Positions 17,148-25,323 of a DNA stretch of 64,000 bases are shown one piece after another; positions within the stretch are counted from its first letter, which is position 1; each line of letters begins with the position of its first letter. The notes beneath the pieces are model-generated. The model had not been told where the DNA came from and made no database searches. It saw only the letters and a list, made by a program, of their open reading frames with translations. Source of the stretch: Mangrovimicrobium sp033283385 (lineage in GTDB: Bacteria; Pseudomonadota; Gammaproteobacteria; Pseudomonadales; Halieaceae); assembly GCA_033283385.1 (NCBI GenBank), contig JAWMQQ010000002.1, positions 620,001 to 684,000 of the forward strand, in the 5' to 3' direction. The translations under genes and the position numbers were made by a program.

Positions 17148-18551
17148 ATGGCAAAACTGACGTTTCTCGGTGCGGCTCGCGAGGTCACCGGTTCATGTCA
17201 CATGCTCGAATCACCCGCAGTGGGTCGAGTATTGCTCGACTGTGGCATGCACCAGGGTGGCGATGCGGTAAAACGGCTGCACGAAGAGGAGTTTGCATTC
17301 GATCCCGCCAACATCGATGCGGTCCTGCTCTCCCACGCGCACCTCGACCATTCCGGCATGCTGGCGCGCCTGTACCGGGAGGGGTTTCGCGGTCGCATCC
17401 TCTGTACCCGGGCCACGGCCGAACTGCTGAAAATCATGCTTCACGACGCCGTGGGGCTGTACCTTCGCGACCTGGAGCGGGACAACCTGCGCAACGCGCG
17501 GCGCGGCCACCCGCTGATAGATCCGGTGTACGACCAGAGCGATGTGGAGGCTGTATTGCAGCTTTGCGATGGGTCCCGCTACGGCGAACGGGTCGAGCTC
17601 GGCGAAGGCGCGGTTGTCGTTTTCCACGATGCCGGCCACATCCTGGGCTCCTCTATCATCGAAGTGCTGATCAACGAAGGAGACAAACAGAAGACGCTGG
17701 TGTTTTCCGGCGACCTCGGAAAACAGGACTCCGTGCTGATGAATCCGCCGAGCCTGCTGGAAAAGGCCGACGTGGTATTGATGGAAAGCACCTACGGCGA
17801 CCGCGAGCACCGCTGCGAGGAGGATTCCCTGACCGAACTGCGCGATATCCTCCGCGAGACCTGGAGGGGCGGCGGCAGCGTCATGATTCCCGCGTTCGCC
17901 GTGGGCAGGACGCAGGACATCCTGTTCCAGCTCGGCTGCCTCAACCAGCAGGGCGACCTGGACCCCTGGCAGATATTCCTCGACAGCCCCATGGCCATCG
18001 CCGTTACCGGGGTGTACGACCGCTGGCTGAAACTGCTGGATCACGAGGAGGTGCGCAAGCTCAGCGAGTCACACCGCAAGTCCCTGGAAACCTTCCTGCC
18101 GACCCTGCAATTGTCCCGAGAGGTGGAAGACTCGATGGCCATCAATCGCGTGAAGGGCGGGGCCATCATCATCGCCGGCAGCGGCATGTGTACTGGTGGG
18201 CGCATCCGCCACCACCTCAAACAGCGTATCTGGGATGACCGTAATACCCTGATCTTTACCGGTTACCAGGCGCGCGGCACCCTCGGCCGGATCATTGTCG
18301 ACGGTGCCCGCGAGATCAAGTTGTGGGGCGATGAGTACGCGGTCAAGGCACGGGTGGAAACACTGGGTGGTCTCTCGGCCCACGCCGGGCAGAGCGGCCT
18401 GCTCGACTGGATCGGCCATTTCCAGCCGCAACCGAGGGTGCAACTGGTGCACGGTGAACTCGAGGCGCAGGAGACGCTGGCCGCACGCCTGTGGCAGGAA
18501 CAGCATCTCCACGTGGAGATTCCCCGCCAGGGCCAGAGCATCGAGTTCTGA
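17148..18551 (+). CDS. MBL-fold beta-CASP metallo-hydrolase, probable RNase/RNA-processing exonuclease
   Basis: The metallo-beta-lactamase zinc motif HAHLDH is at residues 63-68, further MBL motifs follow (FHDAGHILGS, FSGDLGKQDS), and a beta-CASP domain with the C-terminal RNA-specificity segment (ITGSGMCTGGR-type, here IAGSGMCTGGRIRHHL, and LSAHAGQ) completes the 467 residues. This architecture is that of CPSF73-like bacterial nucleases acting on RNA. The N-terminal LGAAREVTGSCHML is typical of the family. It starts 89 bp after recX and ends 1 bp from the convergent DUF3445 gene. Confidence 0.88.
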   Translation: MAKLTFLGAAREVTGSCHMLESPAVGRVLLDCGMHQGGDAVKRLHEEEFAFDPANIDAVLLSHAHLDHSGMLARLYREGFRGRILCTRATAELLKIMLHDAVGLYLRDLERDNLRNARRGHPLIDPVYDQSDVEAVLQLCDGSRYGERVELGEGAVVVFHDAGHILGSSIIEVLINEGDKQKTLVFSGDLGKQDSVLMNPPSLLEKADVVLMESTYGDREHRCEEDSLTELRDILRETWRGGGSVMIPAFAVGRTQDILFQLGCLNQQGDLDPWQIFLDSPMAIAVTGVYDRWLKLLDHEEVRKLSESHRKSLETFLPTLQLSREVEDSMAINRVKGGAIIIAGSGMCTGGRIRHHLKQRIWDDRNTLIFTGYQARGTLGRIIVDGAREIKLWGDEYAVKARVETLGGLSAHAGQSGLLDWIGHFQPQPRVQLVHGELEAQETLAARLWQEQHLHVEIPRQGQSIEF

Positions 18552-18552
18552 G

Positions 18553-19440
18553 CTACACCTCGCCTGTTGATTCCGCCAGCGCCCGGTAGCGCCCCAAAGC
18601 CGGGGCCAGCCTGTCCAGCCCCTTGTAGTGCGCCAGGGCCGGCGGCATGTCGTCGATCGCCTGCAGCAGGGCTGGCAGCGCGCCGGCGTGCGCCTGCAAC
18701 TCCTCCAGCGGATGGAGGTAGACGCGGATGGTGAAGGCGATAGCGTCGGTTTCTGGCAGGCGCTTCAGGGATTGCCGCTCGACCCGATAGTACAGGGGCG
18801 TGCCGGCAACGGCGATCTCGTCCTCCCCAGGGAATTGCGCCAGGCCATCGCCCGCCTGCAGCGACCAGTTGCAGCGTACAAACGGCGGTCCCGGCTGCAG
18901 CCGGGTAAAAAAGCGATCGATGCCCGGGGTCAATCGCTGGTGAAAGCCGGGTATCGGGTCGTGGATCTCGCGCAGCGGCCGGCGGAATTTCTCCGACAGG
19001 TGCCAGTGGCTGGGGCTGCACAGGCTGGCCGCGGTGAGCACGTACGCATCGCCTTGCGCCTGCATGATCACCACGTCGTCGGCGATCCACAGCGACGCCA
19101 GCCAGAGGGGCTCTTCCCCGCTCATCGGCGCGACGAAGCTCCCGGAATCGCAATGCAGCTGGCCGTCCTGTATTCGGTAGTGCTGCCGATGCTCCTGCAA
19201 CAGGTGCTGCTCGAGCAGGCTGGCGAACTCGCGCTGGGCGGGCAGGGACTCCGGGGTGGCGCGGTACACGGCGTCGCCGCGGGATTTACGCTGCTGCAGC
19301 TTGTGCCGGTGATAGTCGCCGAGTTGCGCGTCGGTTTCTATCCACTCGCCCGGCGCCAGCCGGGAGAGCCCCATGCGCAGCACTTCGGCGCTGGGCTGGT
19401 GTGGCAGGTAGCGCAGGGGTATCGGGCGCGAGCCACTCAT
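18553..19440 (-). CDS. DUF3445 / haem-dependent oxidative N-demethylase-like protein
   Basis: The 295-residue protein carries the DUF3445 signature around residues 140-168 (LCSPSHWHLSEKF, then RPLREIHDPIPGF), which I recognise from the haem-dependent oxidative N-demethylase family, where a PAS-like fold binds haem. Family members with known activity demethylate dimethylamine-type substrates; the substrate here is unknown. The subunits that accompany the characterised multi-subunit demethylase are not visible nearby, so this may be a stand-alone member. Its ATG overlaps the stop of the upstream MscS channel by 4 bp, pointing to translational coupling. Confidence 0.8.
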   Translation of the reverse strand: MSGSRPIPLRYLPHQPSAEVLRMGLSRLAPGEWIETDAQLGDYHRHKLQQRKSRGDAVYRATPESLPAQREFASLLEQHLLQEHRQHYRIQDGQLHCDSGSFVAPMSGEEPLWLASLWIADDVVIMQAQGDAYVLTAASLCSPSHWHLSEKFRRPLREIHDPIPGFHQRLTPGIDRFFTRLQPGPPFVRCNWSLQAGDGLAQFPGEDEIAVAGTPLYYRVERQSLKRLPETDAIAFTIRVYLHPLEELQAHAGALPALLQAIDDMPPALAHYKGLDRLAPALGRYRALAESTGEV

Positions 19441-20219
19441 GGCCCGGAAACTTGTACCCGCGGTATCGCGAAATCAATGCTGGCATCGGCTGCGATAGCC
19501 TCGCTCACCCTGCGCCAGAGGGCATCGCGCGCCGCGAACCAGTCGACGGTATTCGCCCAGCAAAATCCCAGCATGGCGATTCTCTCCCCGTTGACCCCGG
19601 TGACGAAAAGGCTGGGCGCGGGATCGGCCAGCACTTTATCCGTACCGCCCATGATCTCCAGCAGCAGTTGCCTGGCATGCTCCAGGTCCGAGCCGGGGCG
19701 CAGCTCGACATCCAGCTGGATGCGGCGTCGCGGTTCGGCGGTGTAGTTGCGTATCGGCGAGGCCATTACCATCGGTGTGGGGATGAATACGGTCTGCCCA
19801 TCGAAATTGCGCAATACCACCTGGTAGGCGGTCATGGCTTCCACGATGCCCATCTCGCCGCGCACTTCCACCATGTCGCCGGGCACGAAGGGCAGCCGGG
19901 GCAGGAAGGGGATCAGGAAGAACACGATGACGGCGATTACCACCACTGCCAGTATGGCCACGCTCGCCAGTCCCTCCACCGGCAGGCCGATGCGCTGTGC
20001 AGCCAGCAGTGCGGTGATCACGAGGATCAGCACGTAGATAGCGCCGAAGAAGACGGCGAGGAAGCGCGCGAGATTGCCCTTGGGTTTGATGGCGGCGTTC
20101 AGCAGCTTGTACAGCACGAATACCACAATCATGCCGCCGAACATGACACCGATGACGCTGGCGATCAGGCTGCCATACTGGCCCAATTGGCTGAGGATGG
20201 AAGCAATGGTCTCGCGCAT
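19437..20219 (-). CDS. MscS-family mechanosensitive ion channel
   Basis: The 260-residue protein has three to four hydrophobic N-terminal segments and then the MscS beta domain (FVPGDMVEVRGEMGIVEAMTAYQVVLRNFDGQTVFIPTPMVM, shortened here to its landmarks FVPGD and IPTPMV, with NYTAEPRRR following). It is the small MscS type and should open under membrane tension to release solutes on osmotic downshift. The ATG at 20219 has GAGG about 9 nt upstream; a longer frame from 20258 lacks support. It is coupled by a 4-bp overlap to the DUF3445 gene. Confidence 0.9.
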   Translation of the reverse strand: MRETIASILSQLGQYGSLIASVIGVMFGGMIVVFVLYKLLNAAIKPKGNLARFLAVFFGAIYVLILVITALLAAQRIGLPVEGLASVAILAVVVIAVIVFFLIPFLPRLPFVPGDMVEVRGEMGIVEAMTAYQVVLRNFDGQTVFIPTPMVMASPIRNYTAEPRRRIQLDVELRPGSDLEHARQLLLEIMGGTDKVLADPAPSLFVTGVNGERIAMLGFCWANTVDWFAARDALWRRVSEAIAADASIDFAIPRVQVSGP

Positions 20220-20366
20220 GGGGCAGCCTCTGCGTAATGGTCGTGCAAAGCCTAGCACGAAAACACGAAAATTCGCCTTCGGGCTCCCCGCTGTGGTTAG
20301 CGACCTGAAAGCGGGGCATGGATAGCGTCAGGGCGCCTGGGCTGGTCATCCGGTTCGCAGTTGCAA

Positions 20367-21854
20367 CTACCCGGTCCTGTACGCCAGCGCCTCCGCCAGC
20401 TGCGCAGCGCCGATCGCCTCGACGCCGGCCATATCGGCGATGGTACGCGCCACGCGGAGGCTGCGGTGAATGGCGCGTCCCGACAGATACAGCTTCGCCG
20501 ACGCCTGCTCCAGTAACTGGCGCGACGCGCGATCGAGCCCGCTGAATTCCAGCAGCCGCTCCGGGTCCAGTCGCGCGTTGAGGCAGGATTGCCGCCGCAG
20601 CTGCCGTTCCCGGCAGCGAATCACCCGGACTCGTACGGTTTCCGACGGTTCGACTGAGGCGCGCTTATCCAGCAGCTGGCCGGGCGTGAGCCGCCCCACG
20701 CCCACATGCAGGTCGATACGATCCAGCAGCGGCCCGGAGATACGCGCGCGATAGCGCTGTACCTGCTCCGGCGTACAGCGGCAATGCCGCTCGGTATCGC
20801 CCAGGTAACCGCAGGCGCACGGGTTCATCGCGGCCACCAGCTGGAACCCCGCCGGGAACCGCAGCTTGTGCCGGGCGCGGGAAATCGTGACCTGGGCTGA
20901 TTCCAGCGGTTCCCGCAGCGCTTCCAGGCAGCAGCGGCTGAATTCGGGCAGCTCGTCGAGAAACAGCACGCCGCCGTGGGCCAGCGAGACCTCGCCCGGG
21001 CGCGGGTGGCTGCCGCCGCCGATCAGGGCAGCTGTGCTGGCGCTGTGGTGCGGATCGCGAAACGGACGGCGCAGGGCGTCGTCGATGGATTCGGAATCGT
21101 CGAAGTCGCGCAGGGCGAGTGCGACCAGCGACTCCTCCCGGTCCGGGGCGGGAAGAATGCCGGGCAGCCGGCTGGCCAGCATGGTTTTACCGGTTCCGGG
21201 CGGGCCGACCAGCAACAGGTTGTGGCCGCCGCTCGCCGCTACTTCCAGCGCGCGGCGCGCCGCTTCCTGGCCGACCACATCGCACAGGTCCGGATAGCGG
21301 GGCGAGGGGGGATCGCTGGCGGGAGCCGCCGCCGGTATCGGCTGGGCACCATTGAGGTGTGCGCAGAGCGTCAGCAGGTCGGGGGCTGCGATCACTGTCG
21401 CCTCGGGGACCCGCGCGGCGCCCTCGACGCAGGCCGTCGGCACCACCAGGAAGCGCGAGCAACTGCCCGCCGCCAGCGCTGCGCACACGACTCCGGGAAC
21501 CGGCCGCAGGCCGCCGTCCAGCGCCAGTTCGCCGAGAAACTCGTGCTCGTGAATGCGTGGGGATTCGAGCTGACCCGAGGCGAGCAGGATGCCCAGCGCA
21601 ATCGGCAGGTCGAAGCGCCCACCCTCCTTGGGCAGGTCGGCGGGGGCCAGGTTGACGGTGATACGCCGGTCCGGAAACTCGAAATGAGAGTTGAGGATGG
21701 CACTGCGTACCCGGTCCTTGCTCTCGCGCACCGCAGTGGCCGGCATGCCGACGATATTGAAGGCCGGCAGACCGTTGGAGAGGTGGGTTTCCACCCGCAC
21801 AGGTGGGGCGCTGAGCCCGGTCAGGGCGCGGCTGTTAACGACGGAAAGTTCCAT
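20367..21854 (-). CDS. comM: YifB/ComM family Mg-chelatase-like AAA+ ATPase
   Basis: The 495-residue protein has an N-terminal ChlI/Lon-like fold (starting MELSVVNSRALTGL), a central AAA+ module with Walker A VGPPGTGKTMLASRLPGILP near residue 220 and Walker B LFLDELPEF, and the C-terminal Mg-chelatase domain with zinc-type cysteines (MNPCACGYLGD). ComM is a hexameric helicase that drives branch migration when incoming single-stranded DNA is integrated in natural transformation. Conservation beyond competent species means competence cannot be inferred from this gene alone. ubiK lies upstream on the same strand. Confidence 0.93.
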   Translation of the reverse strand: MELSVVNSRALTGLSAPPVRVETHLSNGLPAFNIVGMPATAVRESKDRVRSAILNSHFEFPDRRITVNLAPADLPKEGGRFDLPIALGILLASGQLESPRIHEHEFLGELALDGGLRPVPGVVCAALAAGSCSRFLVVPTACVEGAARVPEATVIAAPDLLTLCAHLNGAQPIPAAAPASDPPSPRYPDLCDVVGQEAARRALEVAASGGHNLLLVGPPGTGKTMLASRLPGILPAPDREESLVALALRDFDDSESIDDALRRPFRDPHHSASTAALIGGGSHPRPGEVSLAHGGVLFLDELPEFSRCCLEALREPLESAQVTISRARHKLRFPAGFQLVAAMNPCACGYLGDTERHCRCTPEQVQRYRARISGPLLDRIDLHVGVGRLTPGQLLDKRASVEPSETVRVRVIRCRERQLRRQSCLNARLDPERLLEFSGLDRASRQLLEQASAKLYLSGRAIHRSLRVARTIADMAGVEAIGAAQLAEALAYRTG

Positions 21855-21900
21855 GGCTCGTCCTTGAGCGCTCTTTGTTACTGCGGGTTGTCGGCGGCGG

Positions 21901-22152
21901 TCAGTTCCCCTCGACCTCCCGGGTCAGGGCTTCCAGTTCCGCCTCCAGTTCGGCGACACGCGCCCGGGTGCGTTTGAGCACCTCGCTCTGCGCGTCGAAC
22001 TCCTCACGGCTGACCACATCGAGGCGGGCGAGGGCGGACTGGGCAAAATTGCGCAGGCCCTTGTCCAGCTCTCCGCGCAACCCGGATTCGCCGACCATAT
22101 CGCCTACCTGCTGCAGAAATTCCCAGGGGGGTGGAGGGGGTTTTATCGCCAT
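21901..22152 (-). CDS. ubiK: Ubiquinone biosynthesis accessory factor UbiK
   Basis: An 83-residue protein of the BMFP/YqiC family. The N-terminal half is an amphipathic helix region (WEFLQQVGDMV) and the C-terminal half is a coiled coil (about residues 45-80, VVSREEFDAQSEVLKRTRARVAELEAEL in outline) that trimerises. UbiK supports aerobic ubiquinone synthesis by binding UbiJ and the Ubi complex. The adjacency to comM/yifB and to glnK-amtB on the other side matches the order in Pseudomonas. Its upstream region contains four tandem 11-bp repeats. Confidence 0.9.
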   Translation of the reverse strand: MAIKPPPPPWEFLQQVGDMVGESGLRGELDKGLRNFAQSALARLDVVSREEFDAQSEVLKRTRARVAELEAELEALTREVEGN

Positions 22153-22188
22153 GCTATCTACCTTTGCTGTTCCTTTGCTCTGCCGTTG

Positions 22189-22232
22189 CTCGGCCTGTTC
22201 TCGGCCTGTTCTCGACCTGTTCTCGACCTGTT
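22189..22232. repeat. Four tandem 11-bp repeats upstream of ubiK
   Basis: Four consecutive units, two CTCGGCCTGTT then two CTCGACCTGTT, with no spacer. They begin 37 bp upstream of the ubiK start codon, in its promoter or 5' leader. Confidence 0.9.
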
Positions 22233-22360
22233 TAGGTGCATTTTTGATTAAATTTTAAGCGAATTACACCCGCAAACACAGAGCAAAAGCGCCCATCACC
22301 CGGTACAGCCTGCAATTTCGCGGTTCGCTTAAGTTCCCGGGCTGACTTGCATCAATTTGG

Positions 22361-22377
22361 TGCACCAATTTGGTGAG
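22361..22377 (+). promoter_or_regulatory. NtrC (GlnG) binding site
   Basis: TGCACCAATTTGGTGAG matches the NtrC consensus TGCACC-N5-GGTGCA in the left half, spacing and first four bases of the right half. It overlaps a perfect 12-bp palindrome TTGGTGCACCAA (22357-22368). It lies about 115 bp upstream of the sigma-54 -24 element, a typical enhancer distance, next to glnK-amtB, the classic NtrC target. Confidence 0.8.
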
Positions 22378-22482
22378 GAATTCCATTGTAGTGCATGCGA
22401 GGTTTCCGATTGGTGCGCAGTGGTTCGCTAGTACCTGCTGTAAAAAATCGTAACACACTGAATTACAGAACAAAAACTACAT

Positions 22483-22499
22483 CTGGCACATGCCCTGCA
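22483..22499 (+). promoter_or_regulatory. Sigma-54 (RpoN) promoter of the porin1-glnK1-amtB operon
   Basis: CTGGCACATGCCCTGCA contains the invariant GG (22485-22486) and GC (22497-22498) separated by exactly 10 bp, with TGGCAC at -24. Transcription should begin near 22510 and depend on NtrC under nitrogen limitation. Confidence 0.83.
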
Positions 22500-22603
22500 G
22501 ACGAGGGGGTAGATTTGTATAGCGCGCATTCTGTGCCCGATTCACTACCAAGACGTCGCAATACACTTCTGACACCTAGAATCGCATCACGGAGATAAGG
22601 AAC

Positions 22604-23317
22604 ATGACTAAAAAAGCACTTCCCGCTGTGCTCGCCGCCACGCTGCTGGCCGGTGTAGCCGCTTCGGCCCAGGCCGTCGATATCAGCGGTAATGTCGCGC
22701 TGACCAGCGACTACCGTTTCCGCGGAATTTCACAGTCCGACGAATCGCCAGCCATCCAGGGCGGCTTCGACATCGGCTTCGAGAACGGCATCTACCTGGG
22801 TACCTGGGGCTCTTCTGTCGACTTCGACAGCAACGATGGCTTCGACGGCTCGCTGGAACTCGACTACTACGGCGGCTGGGCCGGCTCCATCACCGACAGC
22901 ATCGGCATCGACGTCGGTTACATCTATTACGACTACCCCGGTGACGACGGCGCCGAGGGCGACTACCAGGAAGTTTACGGCAGCATCTCCCTGTGGGACC
23001 TGTCCCTGGGTGTTGCTTACTCGGACGACTACTACGGCGAGACCGGCGACTTCTTCTACTACCAGGCCGGTTACAGCCTGGGCCTGACCGATAACCTGTC
23101 TCTGGACCTGCACGTTGGCTACAACGACCTCGATGAAGAGGGCTTCCTGTCCGACGGCGCCACTTCCTACACCGACTACTCCATCGGCCTGACCGCCACC
23201 TGGCTGGCTGTAGACTGGTCGCTGGCGTGGGTTGGCACCGACCTCGACAAGAGCGAAGTGTTCGGCACCGACTGGGGTGACGACACCGCAGTATTCACGG
23301 TCTCCAAGAGCCTTTAA
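22604..23317 (+). CDS. TorF/Gcw_chp family putative outer-membrane porin, copy 1 (nitrogen-regulated)
   Basis: 237 residues: a Sec signal peptide of about 24 residues ending ASAQA, then a beta-rich mature part opening VDISGNVALTSDYRFRGISQSD, the hallmark of this porin-like family, with alternating aromatic and small residues and a C-terminal FTVSKSL. It should form an outer-membrane beta-barrel. It is the first gene after an NtrC/sigma-54 promoter and is followed by glnK1 and amtB, so I infer it brings ammonium or small amines across the outer membrane when nitrogen is scarce. From base 22700 onward it is identical to the copy at 25324. Confidence 0.85.
   Translation: MTKKALPAVLAATLLAGVAASAQAVDISGNVALTSDYRFRGISQSDESPAIQGGFDIGFENGIYLGTWGSSVDFDSNDGFDGSLELDYYGGWAGSITDSIGIDVGYIYYDYPGDDGAEGDYQEVYGSISLWDLSLGVAYSDDYYGETGDFFYYQAGYSLGLTDNLSLDLHVGYNDLDEEGFLSDGATSYTDYSIGLTATWLAVDWSLAWVGTDLDKSEVFGTDWGDDTAVFTVSKSL
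22700..23313 (+). repeat. 614-bp block identical to 25420-26033
   Basis: Aligned by eye with a constant offset of 2720 bases, the two porin genes show no mismatch and no gap across this block, third codon positions included. Differences begin immediately outside it: at 22699 upstream and 23314 downstream. Confidence 0.95.
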
Positions 23318-23340
23318 GCCAAGTTGATTTCCCGTAAAAC

Positions 23341-23360
23341 GGACGCCGCCCGCGGCGTCC
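23341..23360 (+). other. Intercistronic hairpin between porin1 and glnK1
   Basis: GGACGCCG pairs perfectly with CGGCGTCC around a CCCG loop. No T-run follows, so it is unlikely to terminate fully. It may protect the porin message from 3' decay or reduce transcription into glnK1-amtB. Confidence 0.65.
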
Positions 23361-23385
23361 CGACGCTAAGTACCAGGAGAGCAAG

Positions 23386-23724
23386 ATGAAACTAATCACG
23401 GCTATTGTGAAGCCTTTCAAGCTGGACGACGTGCGTGAAGCATTGTCCGAGATTGGCGTGCAGGGCATCACCGTGACAGAAGTAAAGGGTTTTGGTCGGC
23501 AGAAAGGTCACACCGAGCTGTACCGGGGTGCCGAGTACGTCGTCGACTTTCTGCCCAAGGTGAAAATCGAGGTCGCGGTTGCCGACGGTTCCGTCGACCA
23601 GACCATCGAAGCCATCACCAAAGCTGCCAACACCGGCAAGATCGGCGATGGCAAGGTGTTCGTCTCCCCGCTGGAGCAGGTTGTTCGCATCCGCACCGGG
23701 GAAACTGGCGAAGACGCGATTTAA
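23386..23724 (+). CDS. glnK: PII nitrogen regulatory protein GlnK, copy 1
   Basis: 112 residues, the canonical PII length. The T-loop carries the uridylylated tyrosine Y51 (RGAEYVVDF), and both PROSITE-type segments are intact (KGFGRQKGHTELYRG and GKIGDGKVFVSPLE). PII trimers sense ATP/ADP, 2-oxoglutarate and, through uridylylation, glutamine, and GlnK plugs AmtB when nitrogen is plentiful. AmtB is encoded 31 bp downstream. It differs from copy 2 at 21 of 112 residues. AGGAGAG precedes the ATG. Confidence 0.96.
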   Translation: MKLITAIVKPFKLDDVREALSEIGVQGITVTEVKGFGRQKGHTELYRGAEYVVDFLPKVKIEVAVADGSVDQTIEAITKAANTGKIGDGKVFVSPLEQVVRIRTGETGEDAI

Positions 23725-23755
23725 ACCCATTCTTACTGAGTAGAGAGTAATTCCC

Positions 23756-25048
23756 ATGGAAAACAATATTTTCGAACTCCAGTACGCCATGGACACCTTC
23801 TATTTCCTGGTGACCGGTGCACTGGTGATGTGGATGGCCGCGGGCTTTGCCATGCTGGAGGCGGGCCTGGTCCGTGCCAAGAACACCACTGAAATCCTGC
23901 TGAAAAACATCGCGCTGTTTGCGGTGGCCTGTACCATGTACATGATCTGCGGTTACGAAATCATGTACGGCGGCGGCTGGTTCCTCTCCGCCACCGACAA
24001 CGTTTCGTCCATGACCGACGAAGCCGTTGCCGGCGTGCTGCAGGCCCAGGCGGCCTTCCGCGGTGGCGCTGAAGACGCTTCCCTGCCTTACTCCGGTGCT
24101 TCGGACTTCTTCTTCCAGGTCGTGTTCGTCGCGACTGCGATGTCCATCGTGTCCGGTGCGGTTGCCGAGCGTATGAAGCTCTGGGCATTCCTGCTGTTCG
24201 CCGTCGTCATGACCGGCTTTATCTACCCGGTTGAAGGCAGCTGGACCTGGGGCGGCAACGACGTTCCGCTGATCGGCGCCCTGAACTACAGTGACTACGC
24301 CGGTTCCGGTATCGTTCACCTCGCAGGCGCCTCTGCTGCCCTGGCCGGTGTGCTGCTGCTGGGTGCTCGTAAAGGCAAATACGGTCCGGAAGGCCAGGTC
24401 AACGCCATCCCCGGCGCCAACCTGCCGCTGGCAACCCTCGGTACCTTCATCCTGTGGATGGGCTGGTTCGGCTTCAACGGCGGCTCCACCCTGCAGCTGT
24501 CCGGTATCGCCGTAGCCAACGAAGTGGCCAGCGTGTTCGTCAACACCAACGCCGCTGCGGCCGGTGGCCTGATCGCCGCGCTGATCGTCGCGCGCATCAT
24601 GTTCGGCAAGGCCGACCTGACCATGGCCCTGAACGGCGCCCTGGCTGGCCTGGTTGCCATCACCGCCGAGCCGGCTGACCCGACTCCGCTGTTCGCCACC
24701 ATCGTCGGCGCAATCGGCGGCGTGATCGTGGTCTTCTCCATCGTCGTGATCGACAAGCTGAAGATCGACGATCCGGTCGGTGCTATCTCCGTACACGGTG
24801 TCGTCGGTCTCTGGGGCATCATGGCTGTACCCCTGTCCGACTCCGAAACCAGCTTTGGCGGCCAGCTCGTCGGCGCCCTGGTGATCTTCGGTTGGGTATT
24901 CATCACCAGCTTCATCGTCTGGTTCGTGCTCAAGATGGTCATGGGCATCCGGGTCGGCGAAGAGGAAGAGTACGAAGGTGTCGACATGTCCGAGTGCGGC
25001 ATGGAAGCCTACCCCGAGTTTGTGGGGCCCCGCGGCAGCGGCATCTGA
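23756..25048 (+). CDS. amtB: Ammonium transporter AmtB
   Basis: A 430-residue Amt/MEP/Rh channel with eleven expected transmembrane segments. The pore twin histidines are H188 (SGIVHLAGASAAL) and H347 (SVHGVVGLWG). The Amt signature with a GAxAxxAG-like stretch follows the first histidine. There is no obvious cleaved signal peptide; the N terminus goes directly into a hydrophobic helix (YFLVTGALVMWMAAGFAML). It conducts NH3/NH4+ into the cell and is inhibited by GlnK from the gene 31 bp upstream. A strong terminator follows. Its transcription should be driven by the sigma-54 promoter before porin1. Confidence 0.97.
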   Translation: MENNIFELQYAMDTFYFLVTGALVMWMAAGFAMLEAGLVRAKNTTEILLKNIALFAVACTMYMICGYEIMYGGGWFLSATDNVSSMTDEAVAGVLQAQAAFRGGAEDASLPYSGASDFFFQVVFVATAMSIVSGAVAERMKLWAFLLFAVVMTGFIYPVEGSWTWGGNDVPLIGALNYSDYAGSGIVHLAGASAALAGVLLLGARKGKYGPEGQVNAIPGANLPLATLGTFILWMGWFGFNGGSTLQLSGIAVANEVASVFVNTNAAAAGGLIAALIVARIMFGKADLTMALNGALAGLVAITAEPADPTPLFATIVGAIGGVIVVFSIVVIDKLKIDDPVGAISVHGVVGLWGIMAVPLSDSETSFGGQLVGALVIFGWVFITSFIVWFVLKMVMGIRVGEEEEYEGVDMSECGMEAYPEFVGPRGSGI

Positions 25049-25085
25049 ACCATCTTGCGGGCGCATTGTTAAAATGCGTGTACTT

Positions 25086-25112
25086 GGGGGCCTTTTGGCC
25101 CCCCTTTTTTTT
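25086..25112 (+). terminator. Rho-independent terminator after amtB
   Basis: GGGGGCC and GGCCCCC form a stem with a TTTT loop followed by eight T residues, about 40 bp past the amtB stop. It ends the porin1-glnK1-amtB operon. Confidence 0.93.
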
Positions 25113-25323
25113 CTGCTTCAAGCCCCGTTTACACCCTCCATTTCAAGTCCGCCACCTTGGTAATTTGCACACCTGTCACCGGTAATATCACCGTGATCTG
25201 ACGCCGCTGATTTCCCTAAACTAGCTTGCGCTGCACCGCCGACAAGAATAAGTGGGGTCATCGACAGATGGCTTACGGCAAGGAGTTCAGCCAAAAAACA
25301 CTCAACCACGGAGATGTCAGAAC

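Larger units (their letters stand above)
22153..22603. other. Divergent intergenic region ubiK / porin1-glnK1-amtB
   Basis: No gene is evident in these 451 bp. The ubiK-proximal part holds four tandem 11-bp repeats and an AT-rich stretch. The porin-proximal part holds an NtrC-like enhancer (22361-22377), an NtrC-like half-site TTGGTGCG at 22410-22417 and a sigma-54 promoter (22483-22499). About 100 nt of leader would precede porin1. Confidence 0.7.

Noticed and set aside
22189..22232. CRISPR-like array
   Set aside because: The units are 11 bp and directly adjacent, with no spacers and no cas genes.
25113..25323. NtrC or sigma-54 control of porin copy 2
   Set aside because: No GG-N10-GC element with flanking consensus and no TGCACC-N5-GGTGCA dyad was found in this stretch.
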